From: CAYXLI01 sp964464925
GTDB taxonomy: Bacteria; Acidobacteriota; Terriglobia; Bryobacterales; Bryobacteraceae
Direction: 5' to 3'
NCBI GenBank assembly: GCA_964464925.1
Contig: CAYXLI010000040.1
Location: forward strand, 1-42,678
Length of the DNA stretch: 42,678 bases
Position 1 is the stretch's first letter, and every line of letters begins with the position of its first letter. Below, piece by piece: positions 42,660 to 42,678 of the stretch. The position numbers and the translations under genes were made by a program. Below the pieces are notes generated by a model. It did no database searches, was not told where the DNA came from, and saw only the letters and a program-made list of their open reading frames with translations.

Positions 42660-42678
42660 GGTGTCGATCCTCGGGTAA

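Overview
The window looks like part of a plasmid or integrative element from an Acidobacteriota-type bacterium. This is an inference from an Oar-like TonB receptor with a carboxypeptidase-regulatory domain, a DUF5818-like secreted protein, a DUF547 / FAD-oxidoreductase gene pair and a fused MerT-MerP. The mobile-element reading rests on a conjugative-element type helicase at the left edge, a RepA-type replication initiator at the right edge, and two complete IS21-family insertions. No rRNA, tRNA or CRISPR array was seen.

Left part (1-17282), mobile and defence DNA, much of it broken. It opens with the 3' portion of a very large plasmid/ICE-type helicase, then a complete AbiEi/AbiEii type IV toxin-antitoxin pair. 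Next is a huge DUF1998-type defence helicase (DruE/YprA-like) followed by a DrmD-like SNF2 ATPase with overlapping start. The helicase is a pseudogene: an internal deletion with frameshift near 7011, an IS21-family insertion at 7359-10139 (6-bp target duplication CTCTAT) and a frameshift near 12100. The SNF2 gene is cut after its first motifs and joined to a scrap of a CzcA-type efflux pump, which runs into a scrap resembling the repA gene at the right edge. A second IS21-family element (14995-17282, target duplication GTTC) sits in that scrap.

Middle part (17283-27321), heavy-metal resistance. A MerR-type promoter drives merR, a 47-residue cysteine-containing small ORF, fused merT-merP, merA and a second flavin disulfide reductase. 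Then come csoR and a copper P1B-ATPase, each preceded by the same G-rich operator-like motif; a SafE-type membrane protein with a cysteine-rich loop; a 48-residue metallothionein-like gene on the minus strand; and two small secreted/membrane genes. Remnants of a TolC-like protein and of another MerR regulator show that a further metal-efflux locus has decayed here.

Right part (27322-42678). An ECF sigma factor and zinc anti-sigma factor lead a run of a flavodoxin-like oxidoreductase, a methylthioribose-kinase-like phosphotransferase and a nucleoside hydrolase. A convergent operon carries DUF547 protein, FAD disulfide oxidoreductase and a HAD hydrolase. A TonB receptor, a sterol-desaturase-family hydroxylase, TIGR04282- and TIGR04283-type transferases (families associated with arsenosugar biosynthesis) and a thioester-reductase-like SDR follow. 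The combination of nucleosidase, MTR-kinase-like enzyme and these two transferases suggests processing of a 5'-substituted deoxyadenosine into a modified sugar. The expected ArsM and ArsS genes are not in the window, so this remains a hypothesis.
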